Source: an uncultured Akkermansia sp.
Lineage (GTDB): Bacteria > Verrucomicrobiota > Verrucomicrobiia > Verrucomicrobiales > Akkermansiaceae
Assembly (NCBI GenBank): GCA_944390825.1
Contig: CALXRG010000016.1
Coordinates: 1 to 59,534, forward strand
Reading direction: 5' to 3'
DNA: 59,534 bases
Below are positions 43,740-51,075 of this stretch, one piece after another. The position numbers and the translations under genes are program-made. The notes beneath the pieces were generated by a model that ran no database searches, was not told where the DNA came from, and saw only the letters and a list, made by a program, of their open reading frames with translations. Every line of letters begins with the position of its first letter. The stretch's first letter is position 1.

Positions 43740-43794
43740 CGGCGTTAGCAAATCACGGCGTCAGGAAGGCACGGCGTTAGCAAGGCCGGCGTTA
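43740..43794. repeat. 12-bp direct repeats at the edge of the phage block
   Basis: CGGCGTTAGCAA occurs at 43740-43751 and 43772-43783, with a partial third copy CGGCGTTA at 43787-43794. They lie between core genes (yraN) and the first phage-type gene, which could mark a recombination scar. Confidence 0.55.
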
Positions 43795-44019
43795 TTCTCC
43801 GGGCGGCAGAGGCGGCGGCAAGAAGTCGAGAAGGTCGACGGGTGATGGTTTCGGTGTTGTGCTCTTTTTTTTGTTTTCACTCTCCAGCAGGGCAAGTCGC
43901 GTATCTTCTGCCATCGCTTTGAACTTGTCCGCCTGGCTAACCCCGCCGCTTTCGTCGCGAAAGATTCCGGCGAGCCAGTCGCGTTTTTCATCAATGGTCA
44001 GGTGTCGCTTCGTCCGCAT
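43792..44019 (-). CDS. Small-terminase-like phage protein
   Basis: 75 residues from ATG 44019. MRTKRHLTIDEKRDWLAGIF followed by ADKFKAMAEDTRLALLE resembles the C-terminal part of podovirus small terminase (DNA-packaging) proteins, which carry a DKLxALExDAKL-type helix. A proline-rich tail (SPVDLLDFLPPPLPPGE) closes it. It is shorter than usual small terminases. Its start lies 22 bases inside the 3' end of the HTH gene upstream, so the two are coupled. No large terminase follows; the next gene is core yraN. Assignment is by pattern and context. Confidence 0.55.
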   Translation of the reverse strand: MRTKRHLTIDEKRDWLAGIFRDESGGVSQADKFKAMAEDTRLALLESENKKKSTTPKPSPVDLLDFLPPPLPPGE

Positions 44020-44306
44020 GGTGGAGGTGATGGGAAAAAGGTTAAGAGGCGGCGCACTCGCTCTTTGCCATCCGGCGCCAGAAGATAAACACCGCTCTCG
44101 CGGCTGACGCAGGTGAGTATTTTTTGCTTGGCCAGCATGCGCAGAATGGCTGTGCATGAGTTGATACTCAGTCCGGTCATGCTCGCTATTTCGTGGCTGT
44201 TGCTCAGTCCTGCAGCGACGGCCAGCATCACCTGGCGCCCGGCAGGGGTCATATCGTCCTGTGCGATACGCGCCAGGAAACGGCACGCGAAGTCAATAGC
44301 TCTCAT
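43998..44306 (-). CDS. Winged-helix DNA-binding protein
   Basis: 102 residues. A helix-turn-helix core, MLAVAAGLSNSHEIASMTGL followed by SINSCTAILRMLAKQKILT, then a wing CVSRESGVYLLAPDGKERV, is typical of MarR- or phage-type winged-helix regulators that recognise DNA with the second helix. It is encoded just before the small-terminase-like gene and after the tail-adaptor-like gene, so it may be a phage-derived regulator or the DNA-recognition part of a split packaging protein. Confidence 0.65.
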   Translation of the reverse strand: MRAIDFACRFLARIAQDDMTPAGRQVMLAVAAGLSNSHEIASMTGLSINSCTAILRMLAKQKILTCVSRESGVYLLAPDGKERVRRLLTFFPSPPPCGRSDT

Positions 44307-44495
44307 ATGTATGGTTGATTCACTTGTTATTCTCTCTGATAGGCTGTCTGCTATGCTTGATCACGGGCTGTGGAGGAATGGGTGTTGGTGGCTGGCTCTG
44401 CTCTCTGGGGCAATGGGAATGCCGCGTTCGGCGGACACACCCGGCGCACAGGAGAAGCGGCAGAGCGGGCTGCCTGCCCCGCTCCCCCCTCAGGC

Positions 44496-45161
44496 TCACG
44501 CATCTGCACCCGTGCTCATACGCCAGAGCTGGTAGAGGGGGTGAGAATCGTTGGAACTGCACTGCACGCGGTTGAAGTGAGCGGCATTCGGCAAGGCGAG
44601 GCGCTGATATTCCTCGGTGAGTGCCTCACGCGCCGTGGTGCTGCTGGTCAGTGGTATGCACAGTTTCATGGCGAGTCTTGTAGCAAAGGCATCCACAAAC
44701 AAGGGGTCAAACACTTCCGGGTTTTCCACATCGGTGATGTACAGCAGCCGGATGACCGCAGAGCGGCAATAAATATTTCTCCCCCGCAGCGTCCAGTTGG
44801 GGCTGCTGACCTCCAGGACGCGCAGGCAGTCTGTCGGTAGTGTGTGGGAAAGCATTTCATGTGCTTTCCCATCCTCTGCAGCGTCGGGGCTTTGCAGGGT
44901 GGTTTGCACACAGGCAAAAGTCCATCGGCTGGCGGTTAGCACTTCCCGCCGCACGGGGTGGTAATGCATGTAGCACATCCGCGCTGCAGGGGAGCCGTTG
45001 GCGCTGATGGCTTCGATGGGCGACTCTCCGAGCTTGGAGAGTGCAAGGTTACATATTTCCAGTGCGGTCAGAGCCTTAACGGGCGGTGCCGTTGAGTCCG
45101 AAGTTTGCAATTCACTCAGTTCTGATGTTTCGTTCATGGTCTTTTTACAGGTCGCCGGCAT
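44496..45161 (-). CDS. Podovirus head-tail adaptor / tail tubular protein A-like
   Basis: 221 residues. The segment LTALEICNLALSKLGESPI near 30-50, followed by CYMHYHPVRREVLTASRWTF (a hallmark of T7 gp11-like adaptors: Y-x3-R-x-E-L-x3-W-F), and SPNWTLRGRNIYCRSAVIRLLYI identify the tubular-protein-A/adaptor family. In T7-like phages this protein forms the ring between portal and nozzle. Start ATG 45161 or ATG 45137. It is on the opposite strand to the portal gene, an unusual order for such phages. The 189 bases between it and the HTH gene hold no convincing gene, only short lipoprotein-like frames on plus. Confidence 0.75.
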   Translation of the reverse strand: MPATCKKTMNETSELSELQTSDSTAPPVKALTALEICNLALSKLGESPIEAISANGSPAARMCYMHYHPVRREVLTASRWTFACVQTTLQSPDAAEDGKAHEMLSHTLPTDCLRVLEVSSPNWTLRGRNIYCRSAVIRLLYITDVENPEVFDPLFVDAFATRLAMKLCIPLTSSTTAREALTEEYQRLALPNAAHFNRVQCSSNDSHPLYQLWRMSTGADA

Positions 45162-45267
45162 GGCGCCTGTATGAACCTCTCATAATTTCAGCAGAATGGC
45201 AAAGCCCGGACGACCGGCAACACGATGATTTACCGGGTGGAACGCATCTGCGCCGCAACAAATGTTG

Positions 45268-45297
45268 TTGGCACGAAGGGCGAAAGCCCGATATGCT
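45268..45297 (+). promoter_or_regulatory. Promoter of the plus-strand phage genes
   Basis: TTGGCA (45268-45273), 18 bases, TATGCT (45292-45297), 7 bases, then ATG at 45305. It has the same start-codon spacing as the host genes in this window, suggesting the phage block uses host-type signals. Confidence 0.65.
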
Positions 45298-45304
45298 TTG
45301 GGGC

Positions 45305-45673
45305 ATGAGCAGGGATGCACGTATTCTGGCCGAGCACTACTACACTGGCAGTTCCAGAGTTCTTTCGGACGACCTGGCGGCACTGGGACGCAATCCGCAG
45401 GGGGTCGCCATGTACAGTCCGATGCTGGTGGCTCTCATGAGGCCGGTGTGCAGCAGCAGTCCCCGGGACTGGCAGGAGCTGGCAACCCCCTGTCCGGAGG
45501 CGGACGCCTGGTATGTGCATCTGCTGGCGGGGGAGCTGAGTCTGGCTTTGAAGCTTGGTAACCGGCTGCCGGAGTTTCCTTTGCTCTGCTTCCAGCGGGG
45601 AGCCCGCTCCTGTGTCATCCACCGCCACAGGTGGATGCAAACACTGCGTCGCGGTTCCCTGTGCTTTCAATAA
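45305..45673 (+). CDS. Uncharacterised phage-block protein
   Basis: 122 residues from ATG 45305, chosen from the promoter. Segments SRDARILAEHYYTGSSRVLS, MYSPMLVALMRPV and WYVHLLAGELSLALKLGNRL suggest a mostly helical protein; the end is Arg/His-rich (CVIHRHRWMQTLRRG). It is the first gene of the plus-strand virion block, a position where T7-like phages in this arrangement often carry small unassigned proteins. No family recognised. Confidence 0.6.
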   Translation: MSRDARILAEHYYTGSSRVLSDDLAALGRNPQGVAMYSPMLVALMRPVCSSSPRDWQELATPCPEADAWYVHLLAGELSLALKLGNRLPEFPLLCFQRGARSCVIHRHRWMQTLRRGSLCFQ

Positions 45674-45726
45674 TGACAAACACTAAAACACCTCCGTACA
45701 ACACCAAACAAACGAACAGATACATT

Positions 45727-45975
45727 ATGGGATTCTCTAAATTATTCTCCATGCCATCCATGCCAAGCTACAGCTCACCCACGACCGTGGAAACACCCAT
45801 TCCGGTGGTATCTTCCTCCGAGTCGTCCGATACGGCTTCGGCTTATCAGCAGCAACGCTCCAACAAAAAGGGGCTGCTTTCGACGCTTCTCTCCAAAAAG
45901 GAGAAGCAGCAGGCCGCAGCGGAAACCGGGGCTGCCTCCAATTCTGCAACCAGCAATAATACCACACTGGGCTGA
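45727..45975 (+). CDS. Small phage protein preceding the portal
   Basis: 82 residues from ATG 45727. MGFSKLFSMPSMPSYSSP at the start, a Ser/Thr/Pro-rich middle, a basic KKGLLSTLLSKKEKQQ stretch and a C-terminus ending TLG. Low-complexity proteins with this shape (short amphipathic start, terminal LG) occur just before the portal gene in several podovirus-like clusters, but I cannot assign a function. Its stop overlaps the portal start (TGATGA). Confidence 0.55.
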   Translation: MGFSKLFSMPSMPSYSSPTTVETPIPVVSSSESSDTASAYQQQRSNKKGLLSTLLSKKEKQQAAAETGAASNSATSNNTTLG

Positions 45976-47576
45976 TGACCATGGATTCTCTGATTGCAGA
46001 ATACCGCACGCTCAAAGCAGCGCGAGCCCCCTGGGAGTCTTGGTGGGAGACGCTGCGCTACTGCGTGCTGCCCTCCCGACAGCAGGATGGGGAGGATGTG
46101 CCGTCCGCCCGCAGCCGGGAACTGGGTGACACAACTGCGGTGGAAGCCTGCCAGAAACTCGCCAGCGGCCATATGAGCTACATGACCCCCAGCAGTGAGC
46201 TGTGGTTCAAATGGAGCAGTCCTGATCCCGATGCGGGAGACGAAGCGGAATCCTGGTACAACCGATGCTCCGAAATCGCCAATCGGGAGCTGGCTCTGAG
46301 TAATTTCTACACTTCTCTGCACGAGTGCTTTCTCGACCGCGTCGGTCTGGGCACAGGCTCGCTGTTCAGCGGGACAACCCGCGGCGGGCGTCTGCAATTC
46401 CGCCACATTCCCTGCGGGCAGTTTGTGTGCGCCGAAAACGATGAAGGTGTCATCGACACCTTCATGCGGGAGTTCTCCTTCACTCCGGCGCAGGCCGAGA
46501 AGCAGTTCGGGCGCAAGGCGCTGGGCCCCCGGGCACGCGCGTTGCTGGACAACAGCCGCTCGCCGCACGATGCCTGCCTGCGGTTCCTGCATGCCGTCAA
46601 GCCCCGCAGTCAGCGGCAGAGACGGCGGGAAAATGCCCGCAACATGCCTTTCTGCAGTCTCTACTACAGCCTGGACGACGAGTGCGTGGTCGAGGAAGGC
46701 GGCTACCGCGAAATGCCTTACATGGTGACCCGATTTCTGAAGTGGGGCGAGGGTCCCTACGGCCTGGCCCCTGCCCGGCTGGTGTACCCGGACATCCGCC
46801 AGGCTCAGTTTTTGAACCGCATTCTGGACATGCTGGGGGAGGTGGCTGCGTTCCCCCGCATCCTGGAACTTGCCAATCAGGTGGGGGAGGTTGATTTGCG
46901 GGCGGGAGGCCGCACGCTGATCAACCCGGAAAGCGCCAGCCTGGGTTACCCGAGAGAGTGGGCCACTCAGGGACGCTACGATGTGGGCATGGATCGGCTG
47001 CGGCAGAAGCAGGAAGCCATCAACCGTGCGTTTTTTGTACCGATGCTGGAGCTGTGGAGCACGCAAAAGCAAAATATGACGGCTTCGGAGATCTACGCCC
47101 GGGAAAATGAGCGGGTGATGCTGTTCTCTCCGTCCTTTACGTTATTTTCCACGGATTTCCAACCGCTGATGGAGCGGTTGTTTGCCCAGCTGTTCCGCAT
47201 GGGCAAGTTCCCCCAACCTCCCGCTACGGTTCTCCAGCGGGATGAGCACGGGGAGGCCACCGTCGCCGAACCTCATGTGATCTACCAGGGACGTATTGCT
47301 GCGGTCATGCGCCGTCTGCAATCCCAGGGCATCACCGCCGCTCTCAGCCGGCTGCAGCAGCTCAGCTCCGTTGATCCCACGGTGGTGGATCACATCGACC
47401 TCGATCGCACCTTTCGTCTGGCAGCCCGCCTCGACGGTGCTCCTGAGGAGATTCTGCGCCCGATCACCGCGGTCAAGCGGATGCGACGTCAGCGGGAGGC
47501 TTCCGCTGAGCAGGCTCTGCATGCGGAGCAAGTCTCTTCGCCATCCATGGCATCCCCCACAGAACAAGCTCTATGA
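45975..47576 (+). CDS. Podovirus portal (head-to-tail connector) protein
   Basis: 533 residues, the usual size for T7-like connectors. N-terminal IAEYRTLKAARAPWESWWET, then MTPSSELWFKW, GLGTGSLFSG, GPYGLAPARLVYPDIRQAQF, and the C-terminal region with MTASEIYARENE and FSTDFQPLMERLF are characteristic of the connector family that forms the dodecameric DNA-entry ring. The frame is intact, with no stop or frameshift. The start overlaps the upstream stop; the stop overlaps the next start. It is the best-supported phage gene in the block. Confidence 0.9.
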   Translation: MTMDSLIAEYRTLKAARAPWESWWETLRYCVLPSRQQDGEDVPSARSRELGDTTAVEACQKLASGHMSYMTPSSELWFKWSSPDPDAGDEAESWYNRCSEIANRELALSNFYTSLHECFLDRVGLGTGSLFSGTTRGGRLQFRHIPCGQFVCAENDEGVIDTFMREFSFTPAQAEKQFGRKALGPRARALLDNSRSPHDACLRFLHAVKPRSQRQRRRENARNMPFCSLYYSLDDECVVEEGGYREMPYMVTRFLKWGEGPYGLAPARLVYPDIRQAQFLNRILDMLGEVAAFPRILELANQVGEVDLRAGGRTLINPESASLGYPREWATQGRYDVGMDRLRQKQEAINRAFFVPMLELWSTQKQNMTASEIYARENERVMLFSPSFTLFSTDFQPLMERLFAQLFRMGKFPQPPATVLQRDEHGEATVAEPHVIYQGRIAAVMRRLQSQGITAALSRLQQLSSVDPTVVDHIDLDRTFRLAARLDGAPEEILRPITAVKRMRRQREASAEQALHAEQVSSPSMASPTEQAL

Positions 47577-47857
47577 ACACCCAAGCACTGCAGGAACTGG
47601 CACACCGCGCCCGGAGCGAGCGGCGTGAGCTGCTGGCTGTCCTGGGAACCGACGCCGGTCAACGGGTTCTGAACCGCCTGGAAGCGCGCTTCGAAACAAA
47701 CCTGCCGGTCTTCCAGGGCAAGCCGGGACAATACGATGCTCTCGACGCCATGCGCCGCGACGCTCACCGAGAAGTCTTCCTCGTCATCCGCCGCCAGCTG
47801 GAGCTGGCCAGGCAGGAAGAAACACAACAACACACAGATGATGAATACACACACTGA
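47573..47857 (+). CDS. Bbp19-like small phage protein
   Basis: 94 residues. The C-terminal part PVFQGKPGQYDALDAMRRDA followed by HREVFLVIRRQLELA matches the pattern of the short Bbp19-type phage domain (F-x5-G-x-Y-D-x3-A-x-R-D-x2-R-E-V-x-L-x-I). Proteins of this kind sit between portal and scaffold genes in podovirus-like phages. Start overlaps the portal stop by 4 bases; the end overlaps the scaffold start by about 20 bases. Role unknown. Confidence 0.7.
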   Translation: MNTQALQELAHRARSERRELLAVLGTDAGQRVLNRLEARFETNLPVFQGKPGQYDALDAMRRDAHREVFLVIRRQLELARQEETQQHTDDEYTH

Positions 47858-48731
47858 TACTCCCGCGCAGGACAAGGAGCACGCAGCTCCCCTGCCTTCT
47901 GATACAGTCGCCGCCGCAGCTGTGCCTGCGACGGATATCCCGGCTCAGCCGCTGGAGGAAACCATCCCGCTGATGGACGATCAGGGCGCTTTTGCTCCCG
48001 AGTGGTACAAGCGCTTCGCTGAGCTTGCACCTTACGCCACTACGCTTGCGAAGTTCCGGCGTCCGGAAGCTCTGGCCAAGAGTTATGCCAACCTCGAGCG
48101 TCTCAAAGGCTACCCCGGCACGGGTGATACCCGACGCATGGAAGCCTTCCGCCTGGCCGTGGGGCTCCCGGAGAAAGCGGAGGAATTCCACCTGGTTCGC
48201 CCAGACAACACGCCGGACGAAGTATGGGATGATGCTCTGGCATCAGGCATGGCCAGGGTTGCCTACGAATACGGCGTACCGGCGGAGGCAATGCAAGCCC
48301 TGACGGCACACTATGCGAGTGAAAGCGGACGCATGCTCAAAGCCTACCAGGACGCCAACCAGGAGGCTATCGAGCAGGCAGACGCCCAGCTTCAGCAGGA
48401 ATGGGGCTCTCACTACGAAGACAACATGCACAGCATCGGCGCTTTCCTCACCCGCATGGGGGAACAGGCCGGGGTCGACGTAGCCGCCCTGATGGAAAGC
48501 CCGGCTCTGCGGGCCAATGCGGATTTTGCCAAACTTATGCTGGCGGCTGCCGGACTTATGCAGGAAGCGCCTCTGCATACGGGCGCGCCCGCTGACAGCG
48601 CAGCGGAGGCCCGACGCATCGCCAGTGACCCCACGCATCCGCTCTATGAGGCCTATATGCGCACCAGTCACCCGCAGCACCGCTACGCCAACGAGCAATA
48701 CGACCGCCTGGCTTTCGGTCACAGACTCTGA
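47838..48731 (+). CDS. Phage capsid scaffold/assembly protein
   Basis: About 297 residues from ATG 47838 (an adjacent ATG at 47841 is equivalent). The acidic, Ala/Pro-rich N-terminus leads to APEWYKRFAELAPYATTLAK, FRRPEALAKSYANLERLKGYP and RMEAFRLAVGLPEKAEEFHL, the typical start of podovirus capsid-assembly (scaffolding) proteins. A helical middle (about 140-210) and a short C-terminal helix follow. In complete phages the next gene is the major capsid protein; here a strong terminator and then unrelated lipoprotein genes follow. The frame is intact. Confidence 0.8.
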   Translation: MMNTHTDTPAQDKEHAAPLPSDTVAAAAVPATDIPAQPLEETIPLMDDQGAFAPEWYKRFAELAPYATTLAKFRRPEALAKSYANLERLKGYPGTGDTRRMEAFRLAVGLPEKAEEFHLVRPDNTPDEVWDDALASGMARVAYEYGVPAEAMQALTAHYASESGRMLKAYQDANQEAIEQADAQLQQEWGSHYEDNMHSIGAFLTRMGEQAGVDVAALMESPALRANADFAKLMLAAAGLMQEAPLHTGAPADSAAEARRIASDPTHPLYEAYMRTSHPQHRYANEQYDRLAFGHRL

Positions 48732-48768
48732 AGAACTCTTCCGCTACGGACAGATGAGATGATGAGAA

Positions 48769-48806
48769 GCCCCGGTTCCGACAGGTGTCGGAGCCGGGGC
48801 AATTTG
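48769..48806 (+). terminator. Strong hairpin terminator after the scaffold gene
   Basis: A 15-bp stem with one G-T pair (48769-48783 with 48786-48800) is formed by GCCCCGGTTCCGACA and its complement, followed by AATTTG on the plus strand. It closes the phage operon 37 bases past its last stop and may serve the convergent lipoprotein gene as well. Confidence 0.75.
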
Positions 48807-48866
48807 TTGGCACAGGGCCATGGCATGCTGCTGAGAGGCCCACGCTGAACCTCCGGGTCCCAAACC

Positions 48867-49838
48867 TCAACGCCGGCCATGACTTCCGCCCCTGCCGCCG
48901 GGATTGGAGGCACCCCGCGGCGCACCTCCTCTGCTCGGAGCGCTGCCGGCAGAGGGTGCTGAATGGGGTCTGGACTGGAACGAAGGTTGTTTTGCCGGGG
49001 CGGAGGGTCTCGAAAAACTTGGTCGGGAGGCCCCTGTGGTCGGACGACTGGGCATGCTGGGGCGTGACATACCCGCTCCCGGACGTCCCGGCATGTTCGG
49101 GCGCGTTGCACCGTGATCGGGCCGGTTCGGCTTGTTCGGGCGCGTTGCACCGTGATCGGGCCGGCCGGGCATGTTCGGACGCGTTGCACCGTGGCCAGGC
49201 CGGCCGGGCATGTTCGGACGCGTTGCACCGTGATCGGGCCGGCCGGGCATGTTCGGGCGCGTTGCGCCGTGATCGGGCCGGTTCGGCATGTTCGGGCGCG
49301 TTGCACCGTGGTCAGGCCGGTTCGGCATGTTCGGGCGCGTTGCGCCGTGATCGGGCCGGTTCGGCATGTTCGGACGCGTTGCACCGTGATCGGGCCGTCC
49401 ATGATTCCCCGGTTTCATCCCGGGGCGATATTCGGGACGCGGAGCGGGCCGGGTCGTGGGGCGGGGAGGACGGTAACTCGGCCGGTGTGCAGCCGGACAC
49501 CGGGGGGGCGCATAATAGCGGCGCACGTAGCTCGGGTAACGGTACACACCCACATACCAGGAGGCTGGCGCCCAACTGGGCACATAACATCCATAGGTCA
49601 GCGCACCGGGACTGTAAATGGCGACTCCGCCCGGGGTGTAGCCGTATACCGGACGTCCGCCATCATAGCCGTAGATGGGGAATCCATCATGATCATACCA
49701 AGCCGAGCTCCACCCGGCCGACGCATACCCGTCTCCATAGGAACTGACGCCAAAACTAAATCCCGTCAGGTGCCCGCAGGAGCCAATCAGAAGCGGCAGG
49801 GCCAGCGCAGGAATCATCCAAATGAGTTTTTTCTTCAT
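48867..49838 (-). CDS. Lipoprotein with a 13-residue tandem repeat
   Basis: 323 residues. Signal with lipobox LLIGSCGH (Cys21). The conserved N-terminal domain (about 40-125) has SAWYDHDGFPIYGYDGGRPV, YGYTPGGVAIYSPGALTYGC and SWYVGVYRYPSYVRR. It is shared nearly residue for residue with the adjacent lipoprotein at 49938-50720. Residues 148-251 are eight copies of RPDHGATRPNMP(N/G) with two degenerate copies after, then a Ser/Pro/Arg-rich, very basic tail. The protein is therefore probably an extended, positively charged surface or periplasmic polypeptide. Two 15-bp direct repeats lie directly upstream of the start. No family recognised. Confidence 0.8.
   Translation of the reverse strand: MKKKLIWMIPALALPLLIGSCGHLTGFSFGVSSYGDGYASAGWSSAWYDHDGFPIYGYDGGRPVYGYTPGGVAIYSPGALTYGCYVPSWAPASWYVGVYRYPSYVRRYYAPPRCPAAHRPSYRPPRPTTRPAPRPEYRPGMKPGNHGRPDHGATRPNMPNRPDHGATRPNMPNRPDHGATRPNMPNRPDHGATRPNMPGRPDHGATRPNMPGRPGHGATRPNMPGRPDHGATRPNKPNRPDHGATRPNMPGRPGAGMSRPSMPSRPTTGASRPSFSRPSAPAKQPSFQSRPHSAPSAGSAPSRGGAPRGASNPGGRGGSHGRR
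49008..49397 (-). repeat. 39-bp in-frame tandem repeat in the lipoprotein gene
   Basis: Eight near-identical 39-bp units (49086-49397) encode RPDHGATRPNMPN or close variants; two diverged units continue to about 49008. Substitutions are few (Asp to Gly, Met to Lys, Asn to Gly), indicating recent expansion or homogenisation. Confidence 0.92.
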
Positions 49839-49850
49839 GTTGTGCTAATG

Positions 49851-49880
49851 GGAATTCTGTTGATAGGAATTCTGCTGATG
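49851..49880. repeat. 15-bp tandem repeat upstream of the repeat lipoprotein
   Basis: GGAATTCTGTTGATA (49851-49865) is followed directly by GGAATTCTGCTGATG (49866-49880), 12-42 bases before the start codon at 49838. Position suggests a regulator or leader element. Confidence 0.5.
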
Positions 49881-49937
49881 GGGAAACGCGATGTTCGCCC
49901 CCTTATGAGGTTTATTCAATACGTCCCTTTCTGTTAT

Positions 49938-50720
49938 TCAGTGTTTCTTTCCCCGTTCCTGTTGAAACTTAGCCGGGGGAGACGGCTTCTTGCCATCTTT
50001 TGCGGAGGAAGTCTTGGCCGGTCGGCTCATCGCGCGGGGATCTCTGCCGGTCGGAGTCTTACCGGCCCGGGGGGCATTGCCGGAGGGTTTGCTCACCTGC
50101 GGGACTCGCCCGCTCTTGGACAGATTGCCCTCATGGGAGGAAGCAGAAGGCCGTCCTGCACCAGGCTTCGGCGATTGTTTGACTGTCTGAGGCGGAGTCG
50201 GAGCCTTGGCCCGGGGAGCTGCATGCTGCTTGGGGGAGGGCGACACAGGCCGGGACACCGGAGTCTGGGGTTTCGGCGGGGTATTCTTACGGGCAAGTGG
50301 CTGGTGGCTGTTGCGGTACATTTCCCGGTTAGCCTCCCGGCTCGTCGGGCGGGCAGGACGATAGGACGGCTTGTGTGCCGCAGGATGACGGGGCGGCTCA
50401 CTGATGCGCCTGACCCTCACCGGGTAGCGGTAAGAGCCGCGGTACCAGGAAGCCGGCTCCCAGTGTGGTACATAGCAATCAGCCGTCAGCAAACTCAGAC
50501 TGAAAATCGCTGCACCGGCCGGCGTGTAACCATACACCGGCCTTCCTCCCTCATACCCGTATACCGGGAAACCATCCTGATCATACCAGGCCGACTGCCA
50601 GCCCGTTCCCACCGACACATAGCCGCCACTGCCAGCCCCATTCATATAACCGGGCCCACATGCGCCCAGCACCAGGCTCAAAGCGCCAGCAACTGGCCAT
50701 ACCCAATATCTTACGCTCAT
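49938..50720 (-). CDS. Lipoprotein, paralogue of the repeat lipoprotein
   Basis: 260 residues from ATG 50720, which has a strong Shine-Dalgarno (AAAGGAG, 3 bases upstream). Signal with lipobox LVLGACGP. The domain at about 30-120 (SAWYDQDGFPVYGYEGGRPV, YGYTPAGAAIF, CYVPHWEPASWY, SYRYPVRVRR, HPAAHKPSYRPARPT) matches the protein encoded at 48867-49838. The C-terminal ~140 residues are Lys/Pro/Ser-rich and basic, but without the 13-residue repeat. The two genes are tandem and co-oriented. The ~150-base leader up to a TTGACA (about 50850) is unlike the leaderless genes in this window, suggesting post-transcriptional control. Confidence 0.8.
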   Translation of the reverse strand: MSVRYWVWPVAGALSLVLGACGPGYMNGAGSGGYVSVGTGWQSAWYDQDGFPVYGYEGGRPVYGYTPAGAAIFSLSLLTADCYVPHWEPASWYRGSYRYPVRVRRISEPPRHPAAHKPSYRPARPTSREANREMYRNSHQPLARKNTPPKPQTPVSRPVSPSPKQHAAPRAKAPTPPQTVKQSPKPGAGRPSASSHEGNLSKSGRVPQVSKPSGNAPRAGKTPTGRDPRAMSRPAKTSSAKDGKKPSPPAKFQQERGKKH

Positions 50721-50979
50721 TTTTCTCCTTTCTGCAACATATGACATCTTCTCCGCAGGCTCAGACACGACCGCCTCTCACAGGCGTGCCAAGGCACCAC
50801 CGTCAATAACTTTTGCCGTTAAAAGGTTATCATTCATATCTAAAATGTCAAGTGTCATGTGCGTTCTATATACAAAAAAGCGCAGGATGCGACGCAAGCC
50901 CCGTAAGCACACCGGGCGCCTCCCCTGACCCCGAAACCGGCCATCTCAAGGCTCTCCGGTCGTGCAGACACAGACAAGG

Positions 50980-51009
50980 CGCTCCGCCTGCACCAAAGCA
51001 GGCGGAGCG
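50980..51009 (-). terminator. Terminator of the thrS-infC operon
   Basis: A perfect 12-bp stem CGCTCCGCCTGC/GCAGGCGGAGCG (50980-50991 with 50998-51009) with a 6-base loop, followed on the minus strand by CTTGTCT. It lies about 65 bases past the infC stop. The rest of 50721-51075 contains the lipoprotein leader and no gene. Confidence 0.75.
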
Positions 51010-51075
51010 GAAAAGAACGGCGGGAAAAAGGAGCAAATCCTCCCTCACCCTAAGGATCGGCCGGTGGAGACGTCT

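Noticed and set aside
44311..44575. Two short plus-strand frames with lipoprotein- or signal-like starts
   Set aside because: They overlap each other and the adaptor gene, start with poor codons or without ribosome binding, and the hydrophobic runs are short; evidence too weak to call a gene.
49008..49397. CRISPR-like array
   Set aside because: The 39-bp units are directly adjacent without spacers, stay in frame and encode a regular peptide repeat; no cas genes are present.
49113..50744. 543-codon open frame on the plus strand
   Set aside because: Antisense to both lipoproteins; its repeats are the mirror of the 39-bp in-frame units of the real gene.
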